This document shows, one piece after another, positions 44,180-55,392 of a stretch of 64,000 nucleotides of DNA. The stretch is from Staphylotrichum longicolle. Lineage: Eukaryota > Ascomycota > Sordariomycetes > Sordariales > Chaetomiaceae. The stretch is from the NCBI GenBank assembly GCA_019096155.1, contig JAHCVI010000003.1, forward strand, positions 3,348,001-3,412,000, written 5' to 3'. The stretch's first letter is position 1. Every line of letters starts with the position of its first letter. The notes under the pieces were generated by a model. It worked only from the letters and a program-made list of their open reading frames with translations. It was not told where the DNA came from and did no database searches. The translations under genes and the position numbers were made by a program.

Positions 44180-45712
44180 TCACCGCAGCTCTGTACCCAA
44201 CACGGGCAAAAACACCACGCACGCCTTCCACAAGATCAACAACGCTTGCACCAGGGCTACGGGGAGCATCAAGATGCCCACCACCGACCCGCCGCACACG
44301 TCGAGGACATTCAACCAAATCGCCAAGAAGGCCACGCTGAAAAAGTGGTACGCCAGCGTCAGCGGCCGCCTCAGGATGCCGCCCAGCATCGCGACGGGCT
44401 CGTCGGTCCACCCTCTCTGGAAGTACCGGAAGCACCCGCGCTGCAGCGCGCGCAGCTGCCAGTCGTCGGCGGCGAAGAGGCTGTACAGCGCCTGCGCGAG
44501 CACGTTGATGATGCTGGTGAGGCTCTTGCGGCGCCAGTGGAAGTCGGCCATGGCGGCGCGGACGGCGGCGTGGTCGGCCAGGGAGGGGACGTGGCGCGGG
44601 TCGAGCAGCGAGGCGAGCAGCACGGCGTCGTTGAAGGCCACCGTCATGCCGCCGCCCGTCAGCGGGTGGCGCATGTTGTGCGCGTCGCCGAGGAGGACGA
44701 CGCCGTCGTGGCGGGTCTGCTTCTGCGAGGGCAGCCAGCTGTTGGGCATGGACTTGGGGATCTTGCCGTCGGCGAGGGCGGCGTGCACGCTGGGCTGGAC
44801 GGGCGGCGGGAGGGCGGGCAGGACGACGTTTTGGATGTAGCCGCGCACGCCGCCGTTGGCCGGGGAAGCGGCCGGGTGGTTGGGGGGCACGTCGATGAGG
44901 GCGCGGGTCTCGTGCGTGCCGATCTGGTAGAGGAGGGCGAGGACCTGGTCGCCGATGACGACGTGGCCGTGGTTGGAGGGCGGGAAGGGGCAGTCGATGA
45001 GCTCGAGGGCGTAGAACTTGGAGCGGACGACGGGGGCGGTGCCGAGGAGCTCCTTGCGGAAGATGGAGGCGTAGCCGTCGGCGATGACGGTCAGCTGGCC
45101 GAAGAAGCAGTCGGGCGTCTTCTTGCCCGTCTCCGGGTCCTTGGTCCGTGTCTCCACGCCCAGCACGGCGTCGCTGTGCTCGCCCTTGATGGTCGCCGTG
45201 ACTTCGGTCTCGAAGATGCTGATGTTGGGGTGCCCCATGCAGGCCTTGCGCAGCTGCATGATGAACCTGCCGTGGTGGAAACTCCTCCCCTCCGGCCTCG
45301 CCGGCTTCTTGCTATCCCCATTTGCGTATCCATTGGCCTCCTTCTTACTCCCCGCGCCAACCACAACACCGCCGTCGCTGGTCCGCGGGGGATATAGGAA
45401 CGAAAGCTCCTCCCCCCGGTACAGCAAGTGGTACCCATAGCACGGCACAGCGTCGATGCCCTCGAGACACCCCTCCAGCCCCAGCTTCTTCAGCGCATCG
45501 ACGCCGCCGGGCTGGAGCAGCTCGCCGACGATGCGGTCCGGCTCGTGCATCCAGCGCTCCAGCAGGATGACGCTGCGGCCCTGGTTGGCGAGGGCGAAGG
45601 CGATGGCGCACCCGAACACGCCCGCGCCAACCACGACAACATCCGCCTCGTGGTGTTGCTGGCGCCGCTCGAGGTTGCGGGCCGCCTGCTGGGGATCGGC
45701 TACGCCCGTCAT
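44180..45712 (-). CDS. ERG1: Squalene monooxygenase (ERG1)
   Basis: Single exon, 510 aa, starting at 45712 (MTGVADPQQA). Squalene epoxidase is the ER and lipid-droplet flavoprotein that converts squalene to 2,3-oxidosqualene and is the target of allylamine antifungals. The Rossmann FAD motif is DVVVVGAGVFGCAIAFALAN followed by LLERWMHEPDRIVGELLQPG. The second FAD motif is VVLLGDAHNMRHPLTGGGMT, with GRFIMQLRKAC between them. Two hydrophobic C-terminal segments (HFFSVAFLAIWLNVLDV and VVGILMLPVALVQALLILWK) provide membrane attachment. A short insert with Gly/Lys/Asn (KKEANGYANGDSKK) lies near residue 125. No intron is needed. Confidence 0.96.
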   Translation of the reverse strand: MTGVADPQQAARNLERRQQHHEADVVVVGAGVFGCAIAFALANQGRSVILLERWMHEPDRIVGELLQPGGVDALKKLGLEGCLEGIDAVPCYGYHLLYRGEELSFLYPPRTSDGGVVVGAGSKKEANGYANGDSKKPARPEGRSFHHGRFIMQLRKACMGHPNISIFETEVTATIKGEHSDAVLGVETRTKDPETGKKTPDCFFGQLTVIADGYASIFRKELLGTAPVVRSKFYALELIDCPFPPSNHGHVVIGDQVLALLYQIGTHETRALIDVPPNHPAASPANGGVRGYIQNVVLPALPPPVQPSVHAALADGKIPKSMPNSWLPSQKQTRHDGVVLLGDAHNMRHPLTGGGMTVAFNDAVLLASLLDPRHVPSLADHAAVRAAMADFHWRRKSLTSIINVLAQALYSLFAADDWQLRALQRGCFRYFQRGWTDEPVAMLGGILRRPLTLAYHFFSVAFLAIWLNVLDVCGGSVVGILMLPVALVQALLILWKACVVFLPVLGTELR

Positions 45713-46704
45713 GGTTATCTATATGTAGAATGCGGCTCGGTGTTGGTGTGTCGTGACGTCCGTGATGTCGGCGAGGCGGGTAGACCGAAATCGGGCAGGA
45801 GGTTCGAGTTTCGGCGAGTTCGCAACAGCCAGGGAGACAGACAGTTCGAATGGTGTCTTCTTTCAGATCAAGCTTTCCGTCTCCGAACTGATCAATGAGA
45901 AATGCACCGTACAGATCCCGTAACCAAAAACAGAAAAGAAACCAATAATTCGTCGTCACTTGCTCCTCGCTCGGGGAATCCCGTCCTTTTTAGCAAATCC
46001 CAAAGTCGAGCGCTGGCCCAAAGCCGTGAGTCGGGTCAGTTTCGATCGGGGCACTCGGAGCGCGGCGTGGGAATCGACTTCTCCCGGGGATCGGTTGCGC
46101 GTTCCGCTCTTTCTTGGGTGCGCCGCTGGAAATTATTCGAGACCGATCTCACCATGGAATCGTGCCATGCGGCAGGCACCGCTTGGGTTGCCGACCCCTG
46201 GCAGGTCTGACAGGCCAATCAGGGCAGCCGTGCAGGGGCCACGGCTGGTGCTGAGGTCGCTTGCCCCTGACCGCAAAGTTCACATGTCAGTCGATGTGCT
46301 GGGCGGGGACCGCTGCAGTGGCCTGTTCGTCCCAAGATGTGCAGAGAAGCGGATGCATGTTGGTTCTTTTCAGGGGAAAGAAGAGACAGAGAGACAATTC
46401 GAAAAAAAATCAGAAACCCTGAATTTGTGAATGAAATCCAACATTTTGCAATGTTGTGCAAGCAACACAGGTATATACTTTTACAATCGTAATTTCCAGA
46501 GATCCCCAAACTCTATGGGTATTGCTCCCTCCATAGCATCTACGTAGTGATACACCCAGGTCCTCCATCTCTTACAAATGTTAGCATCTAGGCAAGGTTG
46601 TTTTGTTAGAAAGCCGCAACCGCCGCCGCCCTCCTCGACCCCTCCAACTCCCGTTCCAGCCCGCAAAAGAGTCTAGAAAAGAGAACTCATCCACGACCCC
46701 ATCA
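45713..46704. other. ERG1 promoter and 3' flank of the PPR gene
   Basis: 992 bp between two minus-strand genes. No coding feature is recognised. The A/T-richer part near 46390-46500 may be ERG1-distal sequence or the PPR-gene 3' UTR. Confidence 0.5.
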
Positions 46705-49700
46705 TCATCGGCCACCCTGTCCTTGACCTTGGCCTTCCCCTCCCCCCCTTAGCCCTCCTTTTCGCCTTATCATCCTTCGCCCACCCAACCACGGCACCGC
46801 TTCCAAATCCACCTCCTCGCACCCGGCATCCCTCGCAGCGAGCTTCATGATCCTCACGGCCTCGGCCTCCAGCTTCCTCCCTCCTCTCTCAGCTTCCGCC
46901 TCGCCTCGACGATCTTCGCCAGCCCTCGTCCACCACCGCGCGCGCCCGTGTCCGCTCCTCGGGCGACACCGGCCGGGCCCGCGAGTGCATGACCCGCGCG
47001 CGCGCATACCGGAGCGCCGTGCGGCACGCCCCATCCTCGCGGTAGTAGCTCGCCAGCGCGCGGCTGATGGTGTCCCGCAGCCCGTCGACGTCGACCAGTT
47101 CGGCGTAGGCGGCGAGGAGGATGCGGAAGTTGTGCAGGTTGAAGCACGGCCCGCTTTTTTGTAAGGAAGAAGAAGAGGAGGAGGATGGGCCGCGCGCGTT
47201 GGCGGCTTGGAGGGCGTACGCGACGGCGCCGCGGAAGTGGCCCGCCCCCAAGCAGGTGAGGGCTGCGCGGTTGAGTGCCGTCTCGGTGAGGCGGACGCCG
47301 GCTTTGTGGTACTGCGCGAGGGTCGCCTCGATGGTGTCGGTCGTGTCGGCTGGGTTACGCGGGGAGGAGGTGATGGTGTCGAGTTGTTTGGCGAGGAGGT
47401 AATTTGTGGCGTGGTTGATGTCGGCGCCTTTGGACTCGGCGCTGCGGAGCAGCTCGTAGGCCGCATCGTAGCCCCTGGGGTCGGCAGTGAGCTGGGCCTG
47501 CACGGCGAGGCGTAGCGTTTGCTGGGAGTAGGGCATGTTGAGGTGGAGTGCGCGCTTGTAGATCCAGAGAGCGCGGCGGGGGCATTTGCACGCGAGCGCT
47601 TCTTTCATAGCCAGGATAACATCGTCGACTTGGGCGAGCTTGCCTTGGTAGGGTGCCTTGTTGATGTCGACTCTCAGAGAGAGGAGACGTCCCTTTGCCG
47701 CTTTGCCGCCGTGCTTAGAGTCTGACAACGCGGCATCCGCCATGACCTGCTCCGTGTGCTTATCCACGAACGCGGGGTTCAGGGCCTGTAGCTTTCGGAA
47801 GAGCGTGCGGAGCTCCCTAAAGGGGAACTTCCATTGTCTTCGACATCGCACCAGGATGGAGTTGGTGAAGGCGGCGTCGACAGGGAAGTTGGCCCGCCTG
47901 CAATAGTCGAGCCAGTCGATGAGCGAGCCGACGTCTCGAATGGCCGCGTACTGCTTCGCCATGAGCGTGACCATGTAGCTGCACAATGGCACCTTGAGCT
48001 CGTCCCTGTACGACTTGAGGAACGCCTCTGTCTCGCGAACCGTGTGTGTCTCGGCGTACGCCTTGAGGACTGGGACAAAGACCTGGCCGTATGCCTTGTC
48101 GCTCGGTCTCCCGCGCTGGTTCATGGCCTCGAAATCCGCACGAACAGCCTCCCAATCGCCGTCCGCAGCATGGAAGCGAGCAATAACGCCCAGTAACCGG
48201 GCATCTGAGGCGAGAGCAGGGTTTTGGGCAATGGCAGCCAGGAAATACGAGTCGGCCTTCGCCTCCTCTCCTGCCTCCAGAGCCAGCTCAATCATGATTC
48301 GGTAGATGTTGTCTGAACGAAAGACGGCGTCCCTCAGGCGCGGTGTCTGGAGCTGCTCAAACATAGCCTCAATCTCCCCGAAGTTGCCGTGCTTCTTCCA
48401 GTGTGATACGAAAAGCTTGATAACCCACTTTGGGTTCAGCTTGGTGTCTCCGAGATTTGAACAGACACTGTGGAGTGTCTTCAAGACATCCTCCGGCCTG
48501 TGGTTGTGGGCCAGTTCGACGCTGTCGACGACCATATCGCCGATGGCATGGACTGAGGCTTCTGTTGGGGAGGACTGGGCGAAAGTAGAGCAAAAGAGCT
48601 TGACAACAGACACATGCTCCTGTTTCTCGTGTAGCTTTGTGAGAAACCACACGGTCAGCTCACTGGAATTCTTCCCCGCAACCAGGTTGCAGCGCCGGTA
48701 CACCCCAAAAATCCGGCGGAGTCGGTTCGCCTCAAAACAGGCCTCGAGAACCTTGCGTCCGAGGCGGCACACTTCCGCATCCACAGCTGTTGGCCGGACG
48801 GTAAAGTTCGGGACGAACAAGTTGATGGCAGTGTCGACGTTCGCCGTGTAGGCGTCTTGTGATTGCTCGTTCAGCTCTGTCCGTGCCAACAACGACTCGA
48901 TCAAGGCGAAGGGTCGGTGGTTGAGATAGGCGGTTTCTTCTATCTCCCCGCTGTTGATGACCCGGTAGAGAAGTTTTGCGGCATCGTCAACCAGCCCGAG
49001 TTCCTGACACGTGCGACACAACAAGGCGGTTGCTTCGATCCACGTCTGGTTCTGGTTGTCGGGCGCAAACTTGCGGTCTATGGCCTCGAGGACCGTTCGC
49101 AGCGCAACGGTGACCTGTCGCGGGTCTTTTGTCTCGCAAACTTTGTGCACCTTGTCCGCAATCTCGGAACCTGAAGGGAACGCGTAGGACTTGATGACCT
49201 CGCCATTGGTCCACAGCCAGCTGGGGCCGGTGCGTTTGCGTGCCGTGGCCAGCTTAGGTGGTTGTCGAATAGGTTGGAGTTTTAAAGGTTTGGCGGATCG
49301 GGGATGTTGGCTGGCTTGAGCGGGTTGTGTGGAGGATTTGGGGTTCTTGGTGTTGGTGACGTCGGGCTGCTCGAATACGACGGTCTCCTCGTCCTTCGTC
49401 GATTCCAGCAGCGGTGCTTCCGCGACGTTCTCAACCCCGACTTGCCTTCCTAATATCCCGCCTTCGTTCTTGGGGTCCCGAGTGAAACTCAATGCCGACG
49501 CCGTGTTGGCGTGTTGTTGATGGAACGTGAGACTGAATCCTGGATCCCACAGGGCCTCCTCCTCCATAGCCAAGGCGAGCGCGGCTCCTCCAGGGCGGTA
49601 GCCCTTTGCCGACCTGATCCTCTCGCCATTCTCGATGACGCGCACGGCATTGTTGATTTTTCGGCGGCGGTCCTCGGCAATGATGGCGAGCGTGCACGAG

Positions 49701-49768
49701 GTGCCGACGACGAGACCTCGCAGCGCTGTCAATGCCGCCTTGGAGGGGACGGGGAGCGAAGACGACAT
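46705..49768 (-). CDS. Mitochondrial pentatricopeptide-repeat-type protein, frame breaks at the C-terminus
   Basis: One long exon from 49768 (MSSSLPVPSKAALTALRGLV). The N-terminus has a hydrophobic/basic segment (VVGTSCTLAIIAEDRRRKIN) seen in fungal mitochondrial PPR proteins. The body is a helical-repeat array with PPR-like units such as NIYRIMIELALEAGEEAKAD, VFVPVLKAYAETHTVRETEA and SYMVTLMAKQYAAIRDVGSL. These proteins usually bind organellar RNA for processing or translation; the specific target is unknown. The main frame stops at 46889. The family-like end (LAKIVEARRKLREEGG, then RKLEAEAVRIMKLAARDAGC) continues in two other frames down to 46705. Single missing bases near 46921-46925 and 46873-46885 restore one frame of exactly 1021 aa. 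A poly-Ser run occurs near the C-terminus (GPSSSSSSSLQK). Confidence 0.82.
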
Positions 49769-50321
49769 GGTGGCCCGTGGTGGTTCGGTTCCATGTCGTC
49801 AGCGCATAGTAAACGGGCGGCGCCTTCGTCGGGTGCGTCGCTGTGATGTTGGCCTACTGTCGTCGGTCTCGTCGGTCCATTTCAAGGTTCGTTCGGTTAG
49901 AGCTCCGCAGCCATTTTCCGGGCGTGGTGTGATGCAGCACACTCGAACCCCACAGCTCCTGCAAGCTTGGGCCAATCGCACTGAGGGCTGGGCTGCTGGG
50001 CTTGCTGGGCTGCGCCAAGGGCCAAGACCAATGAACCGTTAGATGAATACCTTTTGCTATGTAATTGCATATGCTCATGCCGACTGCTGTCAGAGTGACG
50101 ATCCTGGGCTCGGCTGGCTGTCACGTTAATAGTTTGTGGTTGAAGAATGAAGATTGCGTCGCGTACTTGTACACGTCTATCTCTAGTATGTATCTATCCA
50201 GTCCACACCAAACGCCTCCCCATGTGTGCCTCCCCCGGCCTCATACACAATACATGACACAAAAATAATACAGATGGTCTATATATACAATGACACGCCC
50301 TGGTCCAGGCTCGTCCCTTCA
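49769..50321. other. Promoter of the PPR gene and 3' flank of MME1-like gene
   Basis: 553 bp, both neighbours on the minus strand. No coding feature or repeat is recognised. Confidence 0.5.
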
Positions 50322-51755
50322 TTACACAAGCTCGCGACGCTCCATGGGCATGTACTGCTCTAGGCTCCGCAGGATGGACTGGTAGAGGAACAGCATGCAT
50401 CCGCTCTGGATGCTGGTCCACGCAGCCCGCGGCCCGACGCCCCTGAACCACCCCGCCACGCCTTCACTCCTGTAGATCAGCCTGAGACCAGTGATCATGG
50501 AGGAGGTGTTGAGGGTGACAGCGCCCGGCTTGGGCGTGTGTGTCGACGGAGAGGCTGTTGATATTTGCCGTTTCTGGAGCATCTGTTTTGCGGTTTCGCC
50601 CGTTGTCTTGGCCTGCCCTTCTTTCAGCGCTCCAGACATGACTCCTTCGGCGGACGCTGTTGTGACTCCGCCCGCCCCTGGATGGACCTGGGTCTGGAGT
50701 CTTGTTTTGACGACGTCGAGCGGACATGTGATTGTGCCTGCCAGGCCGCCAGCTGCCGCGCCTGTCAGGAGTTCCATGTGCCATCCAATGTCCCGGCTGC
50801 GCTTCCATTGGCGCGCCCAAATTTGGGCTTGTTCGTAGAACATGAACTGGAGTGCCGAAAACGGGAGGTCGCGCCACAGGGTGGCACCGTAGCCGTAGAA
50901 AAGAGCGGAGAATCCCTCGGTTCGTACAATCGTCCGTACAGCATCCGTCGTCCCCTTGTAATTATACCCCGAAGTAAAGTAGGGGTTGTTGTACCGGCCC
51001 TGCAGTTGCTGGCGGGTTTTGATCACCTCGGACGGCACGTACACGGTGGAGGCGGCGAGATCGCCAATGAACCCTAGAATAAGAGTCCGTCAGAAAAGAA
51101 ATCCCCGGCTGCATTGGCCAAACTAACCGGCGAGCAAGTACGCCAGATGAGGCTGTACGCCGTGCTCCAGCATGCGCCGTTTGCTCCATTCGTAGCTGCC
51201 AAAGAAGAAACATGTCGCCGGAAACGAGCCGGCAAGGGCCGGAACCCAGCCGCCGTAGAGCCCACGCCGTATCCCTTCCTGCCGGAAGATCTTGAGATAG
51301 GACGATCCGAGCGATGTGTATCGGGGCGGAATATGGGGGTCGCCCTGCTGTCGTGTCTTGACCGTGTCGAGCGAGTGCATGAGCATGTCACCGGTCACTC
51401 CGCCTAACCCTCCGGCTAGCATGCACTGTTGCGCGGTTCGCGGTCAGCGCGGCGTTCGGCGTAAGCGGGCAAAAAAACGAAACCAAGGTCGACCCACGTG
51501 CAGATAAGGCGGGCGCCCTTCGACCTCTCCATCTTGAGACCTCATGTTACTCTGAGCGGGCAGTAGATCGGATTCGGCGAGGGGGCCAACGGCGGGGACG
51601 TGCGACAGGATATGCGCGTGGGCCGTATGTCCATCGTCGGGTCGAGGAGCGGCGAGCGGGTCGAGATCTGGGGCGGCGCCGCTGCGGCGCGCGGGCGAGG
51701 GCGAGGGAGAGACAGTCGACGTGATGCCTTTGACCGTCTCAAAGCCAAGCACCAT
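50322..51755 (-). CDS. MME1: Mitochondrial carrier, MME1-type (magnesium exporter family)
   Basis: Exons 51755-51498, 51425-51128 and 51073-50322 give 435 aa. The sequence resembles yeast Mme1 (YMR166C), an inner-membrane SLC25-type carrier reported to export Mg2+ from mitochondria. Three carrier repeats are visible through their signatures: HSLDTVKTRQQG, VPSEVIKTRQQLQGRYNNPY and CPLDVVKTRLQTQ. Linking motifs include GIRRGLYGGWVPALAGSFPA, FYGYGATLWRDLPFSALQFM and GVAGWFRGVGPRAAWTSIQS. An N-terminal extension of about 85 residues, Pro/Ser/Asp-rich, precedes the first membrane helix (LHCMLAGGLGGVTGD), as in Mme1. A matrix loop of about 65 residues (HPGAGGV to NTSSM) interrupts the third repeat. 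Substrate assignment is by similarity only. Confidence 0.87.
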
Positions 51756-52247
51756 CGCCCCGGAGGGAAGAGGACAAGAGAAATGCGCCGCCCGGGCAGC
51801 GGACAGCGAGTTCGAGGTATGGCGTCACGAGGAGGTGGGTTCGGCTGGCGCAGCAAACGCAAATGTTCCAAGTTCAAATTTCTGGGCGGCCTTGCCGGGT
51901 TTGATGCGTTTTTTCGGCAGTGGCGTGGCTCGTGCGCGTTTTGACAGTTCCTCAGCGATAACCCTGAGATTTATGAAGATGACCCTGAACACTCACTGAT
52001 TAAACGATTGATTAAAGTACTGATTGAAGACAGGCCAAGATGCTGGATTCTTGCCAATTGGAATGCCTTTGGCTTAAATGCTGGTTATTTAATTCAAACT
52101 TCAAAGATATATACACAATCAACACATATACACATATACACATTATACCACAGTGTATAATACAAACCCACCCCAACCCTTGCCACATAACACAAGCACT
52201 CGGCCAACTTGGTATTCATCCCATGATCCTCTCCGTCACCCTTCTCC
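51756..52247. other. Promoter of MME1-like gene and 3' flank of IMP2
   Basis: 492 bp on the minus-strand side. The middle is AT-richer, with TATATACACA repeats near 52110-52160 on the IMP2 3' side. No gene is seen. Confidence 0.5.
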
Positions 52248-52888
52248 CTAACCCGCCCTATTCACCCCCGTCCTCAAAGGGTGCTCCCACCACCTCACCC
52301 GGCCCGCCCTCTCCCACGGCGACAGCACATGCGTGACCCGCCCCGTAATCAGCCGCGCCGAGATGGGCCCATAGTAGTTACTGTCCTGGCTGCGGTCGCC
52401 GTCCCCTTCCACCCAGACATGCCCCTCGGGCACGGCGGCCCACTCGTAAGGATACGGCGCCTTGGTGCGGACCACGTCCCCCTCGAGCCCGACGATCCTC
52501 TTGACCGTCGTCTTGCTCGGATCATACGGATTCCTGTTTCATCTGTCAAAATCCCGAACCACAAAACCCTTCCAAAAACCAACCCGGAAAGAAAAACATA
52601 CCGAAACGTCACCACCATCCCCCGCCGCAGCCCCTCCTGCGCGTACATCTTCCACACCAGGCACAGGTCCCGCCGCAGGGACTCGTTGTACTGCGGGTTG
52701 AGGAAGGGGTACATGGACGGCCCGCGGATAAAGGTGATCTCGGCGACGTAGGCGTTGAACCAGATCAAGGGCGGGATCCAGGTCGCGTAGCGGAGGAGGT
52801 AGTGCGAGACCTGTCCGAGGAAGAAGCGGCTTCCCCCTTTTCCTCCTCCTCCTCCTCCTCCGGGAAAGACTCTTGTCCATGTTGCCAT
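52248..52888 (-). CDS. IMP2: Mitochondrial inner membrane protease subunit 2 (IMP2)
   Basis: Exons 52888-52602 and 52533-52248, with a 68-bp intron, give 190 aa. Imp2 is a type I signal-peptidase-like Ser/Lys protease facing the intermembrane space, where it removes sorting signals. The catalytic Ser lies in IRGPSMYPFLNP. The catalytic Lys region reads DPSKTTVKRIVGLEGD, and the conserved EGHVWVEGDGDRSQDSNYYG and GPISARLITGRV follow. One N-terminal membrane segment (about YLLRYATWIPPLIWFNAYVA) precedes the active site. Unusual is a run of seven glycines right after the first residues (MATWTRVFPGGGGGGG). The gene sits between two other minus-strand genes, and the next one downstream is also mitochondrial. 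Confidence 0.93.
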
Positions 52889-53320
52889 TGTATCTGAATG
52901 CAGATTGGGGGTTGGGGGACCGGGGGGTTTTGAAACCCCTGAATCGGGTTGAGTGGCGGAGGTTGTCTGTCACCTTCGTCTGTTGAGTTCATACACTTTG
53001 AGAGCTTTGGTCCGTTGAGTGAGATAAGGCGATAAGCGTCTATCCGCCCCGCTTCGTGCATACTCTATGAGAAAATCACAACCATCATCATCTCGTTGTC
53101 AAAGCGTTACTTCATTCCCCTTTTCTTTACGCTGCGGTCCTAAGATAGCTACCCGTGTCTACCGTGTCTGACCTTTTTGATTCCTGAGACGCCAGTCGTA
53201 CCAATGGTCCTGATAAACCTGCTCGCTGTCCCATCGCCCTCGCTCGCGGGGTATCTGGAATGTCCCACGAAACGTGGGCTGAATCACCGTCTCCTGTCCG
53301 AAGCCTGCTAGGACCCTTCT
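52889..53320. other. IMP2 promoter and SUI2 3' flank
   Basis: 432 bp between two minus-strand genes. No further feature recognised. Confidence 0.5.
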
Positions 53321-54495
53321 TTAGACCGTCTCGGGGATGTTGTCGTCGCTCTCGCTGACGCTCTCGTCGCCGCTGACCTCGGCGTTCTCACGCTCGCGCT
53401 TCTCCATAAGAGCCTGCAGCTCCGCGTCATCCGACTCAGTAACCGCCTTGGGCGCCATCTTGACAACGAGGTTGCCGCCAGCCGCCTCGATGCTCGTCCG
53501 GACGTCGACGATGGCCTCCTCTAACCGCGCGATACCGGCGTTCTTGTCGAGGCAGGTGTTGGTAAGGCTTTTGCTTGTTAGCCACAAGCCCAGCAATCGG
53601 CTACCCACGAACGCTATAGTGATGTGACACTTACACATAGAGAGGGGGCGACACCAGGCGGCACTTGACCTGGGTCTCGGCCGTGTTACGAGCCTCGGCG
53701 GTGCGCAGGGCAGCCTTGATGGCGTCGATGCCCTCATAGCTGAAGCAGGTGACCTCAATGTCGGCACGGACCTTGGTCGGCTGGGGCGTCAGCTTCTTGC
53801 CGATGTATGACTTGAGCTCCTCAGCAACAGCATCGCTCGGGAACTGAATGTCGGTCCAGATGTCGGGGTTGCTGCGCATCTAATCAGCCAAAAGAATGTC
53901 TCGCTCTGGCGGGCATGCCCGAGACGTACGTTATTGAGAGCTTAAAGGCGTCGAGGGAGTGGCCGTATTTCTTGTTAAGCGGCCACCCTATTGTCTCGTA
54001 GAGGCTCTCGATCGGGGTCTGGGTCTTCTCGGCGACGTGCCTCATGATCGAGTGCACGATCTTGCTCTTGTTGTACCGCTCCTCGCAGCGGACGATATCC
54101 TCGGGCGACACACGGCGCTTGGACAGATCGATGTATCCTGGCCCCGCTTTAGCATTGCCGCACAGCGCATCATCGGTGATGAGGGGCCCAACCTTTCTCC
54201 TTGTCCACACGCAGCACGACGACGACCTCGTTGCGGCCGACACGGATCAACTTCTGGATACTTCTGATACGACGTCTCGAAAGCTCGGAAAGAAGAATCA
54301 TGCCGTCGATGTTGTCGTACTCGAGGAGCTTGACATAAGCTCCCATATCGGCGATCTAGGCGACCGTCAGCGCTGGGACGGCCAACAGCGACTCTTGGCG
54401 ACCCTTGGCGACCGTACCTGCTTAACGTTCACCATCACAAAGGAGTCAATCTCCGGGTACTTCTCCTCGTAGAAGCGGCAGTTTGAGAGCGACAT
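53321..54495 (-). CDS. SUI2: Translation initiation factor eIF2 alpha subunit (SUI2)
   Basis: Exons 54495-54418, 54355-54193, 54137-53930, 53871-53635 and 53567-53321 give 310 aa, the usual length. Introns are 55-67 bp and all GT..AG. eIF2-alpha is part of the ternary complex that delivers initiator tRNA to the 40S ribosome. The N-terminal S1/OB domain starts MSLSNCRFYEEKYPEIDSFV. The regulatory serine is in LLSELSRRRIRSIQKL at residue 52 counting Met (Ser51 by convention), where Gcn2-type kinases act. The helical domain and C-terminal alpha-beta domain follow (VRADIEVTCFSYEGIDAIKA, QVKCRLVSPPLYVLTNTCLD). The acidic end ENAEVSGDESVSESDDNIPE carries likely CK2 sites. It is divergent from NTE1. 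Confidence 0.97.
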
Positions 54496-55392
54496 CTTGT
54501 CGGTGGGTGCCGTTCCCAGGCGGGGCAGAGTGGGATGTTTTGGTGTGTGCGGTTTCGCGGGAATCGGGCAGATGCGCCGGGAGGGATGGGGTGCAAAAAA
54601 ACGACGAGGCCGGTGCGGGAGAGTTGTAGAATTGGTTCTTCCCGGGCGATGGAGGGATACTGCAAAGTCGAGTCCGCGGTGGGTTTCGGAGGGGGTTTCC
54701 TTTGGGCGAATGCGGAATCGAGTTTGAGCTCAAAGAACAGTCATCAGGCCCGCAGCATTTTCAGAAGCCAGGCCAAAATTACGCTGCGCGCACGGCCACA
54801 GTTGAGCAGGGAAAGTGGGCTGTGGCTGGTGCTGGTCGGCGGGGTGGGCAGAGGCTTGGGGCGAGTGAGACAAGCTCGGCAAACGGCGGCATCCCTGTTC
54901 AGGCATGGGACCAGCTCGGGGGCCCCCACCACATGCCAAATTCCAGCAAACACGACGTCAGCGCGCCAGGGCCTGTGCCTGGCAGTAACCAAAAGCCGAG
55001 CACCGTGCAAGGGAGCAAGGGAGCAGCTCTCGACAGGCCGAGTTCCATCTCACGGCACTGCAACCCGTTGACAAGCCGGGAATTACTATTAAAGGGACTG
55101 AGGTGTGCTCTGCTCTCGCCGAAAACATAGAAACACGTTTCGCTGGCTTTTTGCACCAAACCACTTCCCCCGGTGTGTGCGAGGGCTCCGAGAGACACAC
55201 CTCAAGGGACACTTGACCCCAGGGCGAGCGAAGGAAAGTCGAGGAGGATTCAAGGGACCACCAAAGCCAAAGCCGACATGTTCCGGCAACCATCTCGGCG
55301 CAACACCACCACTTGAGACGTCGCAAACCGCCCCCGGCTTTCCACTCCTTTCCGATGATAACGGCCGAGTCGAATACGAAACACGCGCGGCG
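54496..55392. promoter_or_regulatory. Divergent SUI2/NTE1 intergenic region
   Basis: 897 bp between the two start codons. No gene is seen; open frames up to about 178 codons (54535-55071) lack motifs and overlap the SUI2 leader. Confidence 0.5.

Noticed and set aside
44246..45397. 383-codon open frame antisense to ERG1
   Set aside because: Shadow of the ERG1 coding strand, no motif.
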